Positions 62,147 to 64,000 of a stretch of 64,000 nucleotides of DNA are shown piece after piece. Position numbers and translations under genes: made by a program. The first letter of the stretch is position 1; every line of letters starts with the position of its first letter. A model generated the notes under the pieces. That model was not told the DNA's origin. It searched no databases and was given only the letters and a program-made list of their open reading frames with translations. This DNA is from Bradyrhizobium semiaridum (GTDB lineage Bacteria; Pseudomonadota; Alphaproteobacteria; Rhizobiales; Xanthobacteraceae), in contig NZ_JAGKJJ010000002.1 in assembly GCF_020329505.1 (NCBI RefSeq), forward strand, positions 62,001-126,000, given 5' to 3'.

Positions 62147-63018
62147 CCTTTCTCGACAAAATATTGCGACATCTCGGCAAGCCGGCCCTCGGTCTCCTCC
62201 AGCTTGCGCTTGGCGCCGGCGCCGCCGAGCGTGAAGGCGACCGCGGCGAGCGACTGCGCGACCGCGATCGCGCCGGTGAGGCTCGGGAAGAAGCCGGGCG
62301 AGGCGGCGGCCTCGAACAGCAGCAGGTGATCGGCGCCTTCGGCCATCGGCGCCGCGAAACTGTCGGCGATCGCGATCAGCGTGGCGCGCGCCTGATGCGC
62401 CGCGCTTGCCGTCTCGACGCTGACCGCGGTGTACGGCGCAAACCCGATCACGACCACGGCATCCTCGGCGCGGAAGGCGCCGTGGTCGAGATCGAACGGG
62501 CCGGAGCCGCCGACCAGTTGCACCGCATCGGGACGGAACAAGCGAAGCTGGTAGGTCAACAATTCAGCGACGCTGCGGCAGCTGCGAAAGCCCGATATCC
62601 AGACCCTGTTCGCGCTGTGCAGTGCACGCGCCGCATCTGCGACCGCATTGGCCGAAATGCGCGCAAGGCCCGCGGCCTCGGCCTCCAGCTTGTCGTGAAC
62701 CAGCTTGACATCCGCGTTCGGTCCGGCACGGCGGCTTTTGGCGCGGCCGGAGAACGGCGAAGCCTGTGCCGGCCGGCGCGCCTCGGTGAGCGCGGCACGC
62801 AATTCATCCCAGCCGGAATAGCCGAGCGCCTTGGCAAGACGGGTGAAGGAGGCGGGATCGGCGCCGGCGACGGCGGCGAGTTCGCGCATTGAGCGGGTGG
62901 TGGCGTCGTAGTCATTGGCCGCGACAAAACGGCCGACTTCCTGCAACCGCATGGGCAGCGACGGCAATGCGCTGCACAATTCGTTGAGGGGCGATGGTTT
63001 CGGCTGGGCCTGGGCCAT
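62143..63018 (-). CDS. RpiR/MurR-family transcriptional regulator
   Basis: The 291-residue regulator starts MAQAQPKPSPLNELCSALPS. The HTH_6 region is LQEVGRFVAANDYDATTRSMRELAAVAGADPASFTRLAKALGYSGWDELRAAL (about 24-76), and a SIS sugar-isomerase-like domain follows (ANRVWISGFRSCRSVAELLT near 135, then FDLDHGAFRAEDAVVVIGF). The regulator usually responds to a phosphosugar or amino-sugar ligand. It heads an operon with the aminotransferase and the amino-acid-binding protein, and lies just inside the inverted repeat at 63023-63059. Confidence 0.93.
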   Translation of the reverse strand: MAQAQPKPSPLNELCSALPSLPMRLQEVGRFVAANDYDATTRSMRELAAVAGADPASFTRLAKALGYSGWDELRAALTEARRPAQASPFSGRAKSRRAGPNADVKLVHDKLEAEAAGLARISANAVADAARALHSANRVWISGFRSCRSVAELLTYQLRLFRPDAVQLVGGSGPFDLDHGAFRAEDAVVVIGFAPYTAVSVETASAAHQARATLIAIADSFAAPMAEGADHLLLFEAAASPGFFPSLTGAIAVAQSLAAVAFTLGGAGAKRKLEETEGRLAEMSQYFVEKG

Positions 63019-63022
63019 GAAA

Positions 63023-63059
63023 CATATGTTGCATAAATCCTCAATTGGTGCAACATATG
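63023..63059. promoter_or_regulatory. Inverted repeat, candidate RpiR operator
   Basis: CATATGTTGCA (63023-63033) and TGCAACATATG (63049-63059) are perfect 11-bp inverses with a 15-nt spacer in the 83-nt gap between the RpiR gene and the permease gene. It starts 5 nt from the RpiR ATG and ends about 42 nt upstream of the permease GTG, well placed to shut off both directions. Confidence 0.75.
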
Positions 63060-63101
63060 AAGTGCGCCGCAGAAGATCGCTTCTCACAAGGATCCTGTGC
63101 T

Positions 63102-64000
63102 GTGACGACATCGACGCCGAAACGCCCTCCCGCCCGGCCCTTGCGGCTCTCGCTCGACGATCCGCGCATCGCCGGCCTGTTCTGGCAAATCCTGGTGGTT
63201 GGCATTGCCATCGGCATCGTCGCCTGGCTGTGGTCGAACGCGGTGCACAATCTCTCTGTGCGGCGCATCTCGACCGGCTTCGCCTTCCTCGGCCGTGAGG
63301 CCGGCATGCCGATTTCTGACAGCTGGATCGAGTATACGCCGAAGAACACCTATCTGCGCGCCTTCATCGTCGGCCTCGTCAATACGCTGCGCGTCGCGGT
63401 GATCGGCATCGTGCTTGCGACCGTGGTCGGCACGCTGGTCGGCATCGCACGGCTGTCGACCAACTGGCTGCTGTCGCGGCTCGCCGCCGTCTATGTCGAG
63501 GTGCTGCGCGACCTGCCGCTGCTGCTGCAGCTCTTGTTCTGGTATGTGCTGATGCAGGGCCTGCCGGCCGCGCGGCAGGCCTGGAAGCCGGTCGAGGGCG
63601 TGTTCCTGTCCAACCGCGGGCTGATCCTGCCGTCGGTGCCGCTGCACGACGCCAATCTGTGGACGCTGCTCGCGCTGATCATCGGACTGATCGTCTTCCT
63701 GATCGTCCGCCGCCGCCTGATCGCGCAGCAGATGCTCGACGGCAAGGCGCGGCCGGTCTGGCCCTACGCGCTCGGCCTGGTCGTCGCGCTGCCGGCACTG
63801 GTGTCGTTCCTCGTCGGGGCGAGCTGGAGCATCACGCTGCCCGAGCTGCGCGGCTTCAATTTCGTCGGCGGACTGACCTTGGCGCCGGAATATTTTGCGC
63901 TGCTGATCGCGCTCGTCACCTACACCTCGGCCTTCATCGCCGAGATCGTGCGCAGCGGCATCCAGGCGGTGCCGCGCGGACAGTGGGATGCCGCCAAGGC
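63102..64000 (+). CDS. Amino-acid ABC transporter permease, AapQ-like (3' truncated by window)
   Basis: The GTG at 63102 follows AAGGA at 63087-63092 by about 10 nt. The frame is open to the end of the window (299 codons). The N-terminus is basic (VTTSTPKRPPARPLRLSLDD), and the first helix is FWQILVVGIAIGIVAWLWS. The permease signature begins with the FIVGLVNTLRVAVIGIVLATVVG segment and includes EVLRDLPLLLQLLFWYVL. Near the end ALVTYTSAFIAEIVRSGIQAVPRGQWDAAK is the EAA-like coupling loop. The other half of the permease pair and the ATPase would be expected downstream, outside this window. Confidence 0.92.
   Translation, partial: MTTSTPKRPPARPLRLSLDDPRIAGLFWQILVVGIAIGIVAWLWSNAVHNLSVRRISTGFAFLGREAGMPISDSWIEYTPKNTYLRAFIVGLVNTLRVAVIGIVLATVVGTLVGIARLSTNWLLSRLAAVYVEVLRDLPLLLQLLFWYVLMQGLPAARQAWKPVEGVFLSNRGLILPSVPLHDANLWTLLALIIGLIVFLIVRRRLIAQQMLDGKARPVWPYALGLVVALPALVSFLVGASWSITLPELRGFNFVGGLTLAPEYFALLIALVTYTSAFIAEIVRSGIQAVPRGQWDAAK

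Overview
The window looks like chromosomal core sequence from a Bradyrhizobium-type alphaproteobacterium (Nitrobacteraceae). The support is high GC, codon choice dominated by GC-ending codons, gene families typical of that group (cluster-less family-4-like uracil-DNA glycosylase, DUF2277, DUF983, a MocR regulator, an Aap-type amino-acid transporter), an Irr-type iron control element in front of bacterioferritin, and many short palindromic repeats between genes. No phage, insertion sequence, CRISPR array or conjugation gene is recognisable. The genus is inferred from gene content and was not tested by search.

Layout. 0-10 kb: end of a membrane glycosyltransferase-like gene, uracil-DNA glycosylase, ETF-ubiquinone oxidoreductase, an exported TPR protein, ispE, an SMP-30 hydrolase, a GNAT acetyltransferase and a GMC oxidoreductase. 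10-18 kb: a Baeyer-Villiger-type monooxygenase, divergent moxR and CoxE-like vWA genes with a 3 x 16 bp tandem repeat between them, two sulfurtransferases, a proline/alanine-rich membrane-anchored protein and an L,D-transpeptidase. 18-30 kb: a D-2-hydroxyacid dehydrogenase, ettA, a YqhA-like membrane protein, an MltB-like transglycosylase, two paralogous small exported proteins, bfd and bfr with an Irr box, then small exported proteins and enzymes. 30-39.5 kb: an ArsR-type regulator, DUF2188 and DUF2277 proteins, a collagen-like protein, a free-standing Fis-type HTH protein, an SDR, a frameshifted J-domain gene, Nudix, GNAT and GlcD-like genes, and a TsaC/Sua5 protein.

39.5-47 kb is the least orderly part. 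A tRNA-Pro(CGG) is followed by about 1.4 kb holding a decayed gene and a long-palindrome dispersed repeat. After that come a TetR/SDR divergent pair, a PepSY-TM gene broken by internal deletion, and an outer-membrane siderophore receptor with two Irr-like half-matched boxes upstream. 47-57.5 kb carries a DUF417 protein, two SxxK serine hydrolases, the glycogen pair glgC-glgA, a three-domain rhodanese with a single catalytic cysteine, and a MocR regulator divergent from a DUF983 gene with paired 8-bp direct repeats between them. 57.5-64 kb has a Bcr/CflA transporter, an Asp/Glu-racemase-like protein lacking its second cysteine, and a likely amino-acid uptake and transamination unit. In that unit an RpiR regulator, a class-III aminotransferase and a periplasmic binding protein read leftward, and an ABC permease reads rightward from a shared region that holds an 11-bp-arm inverted repeat.

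The most coherent functional themes are iron handling (bfd, bfr, Irr boxes, siderophore receptor, broken PepSY protein) and regulated amino-acid use (RpiR/aminotransferase/ABC unit, racemase, MocR). No wholly new multigene system is evident. The best leads are the RpiR unit, the MocR operator, the triple rhodanese, the collagen-like protein, the paired FWDGY proteins and several gene remnants.
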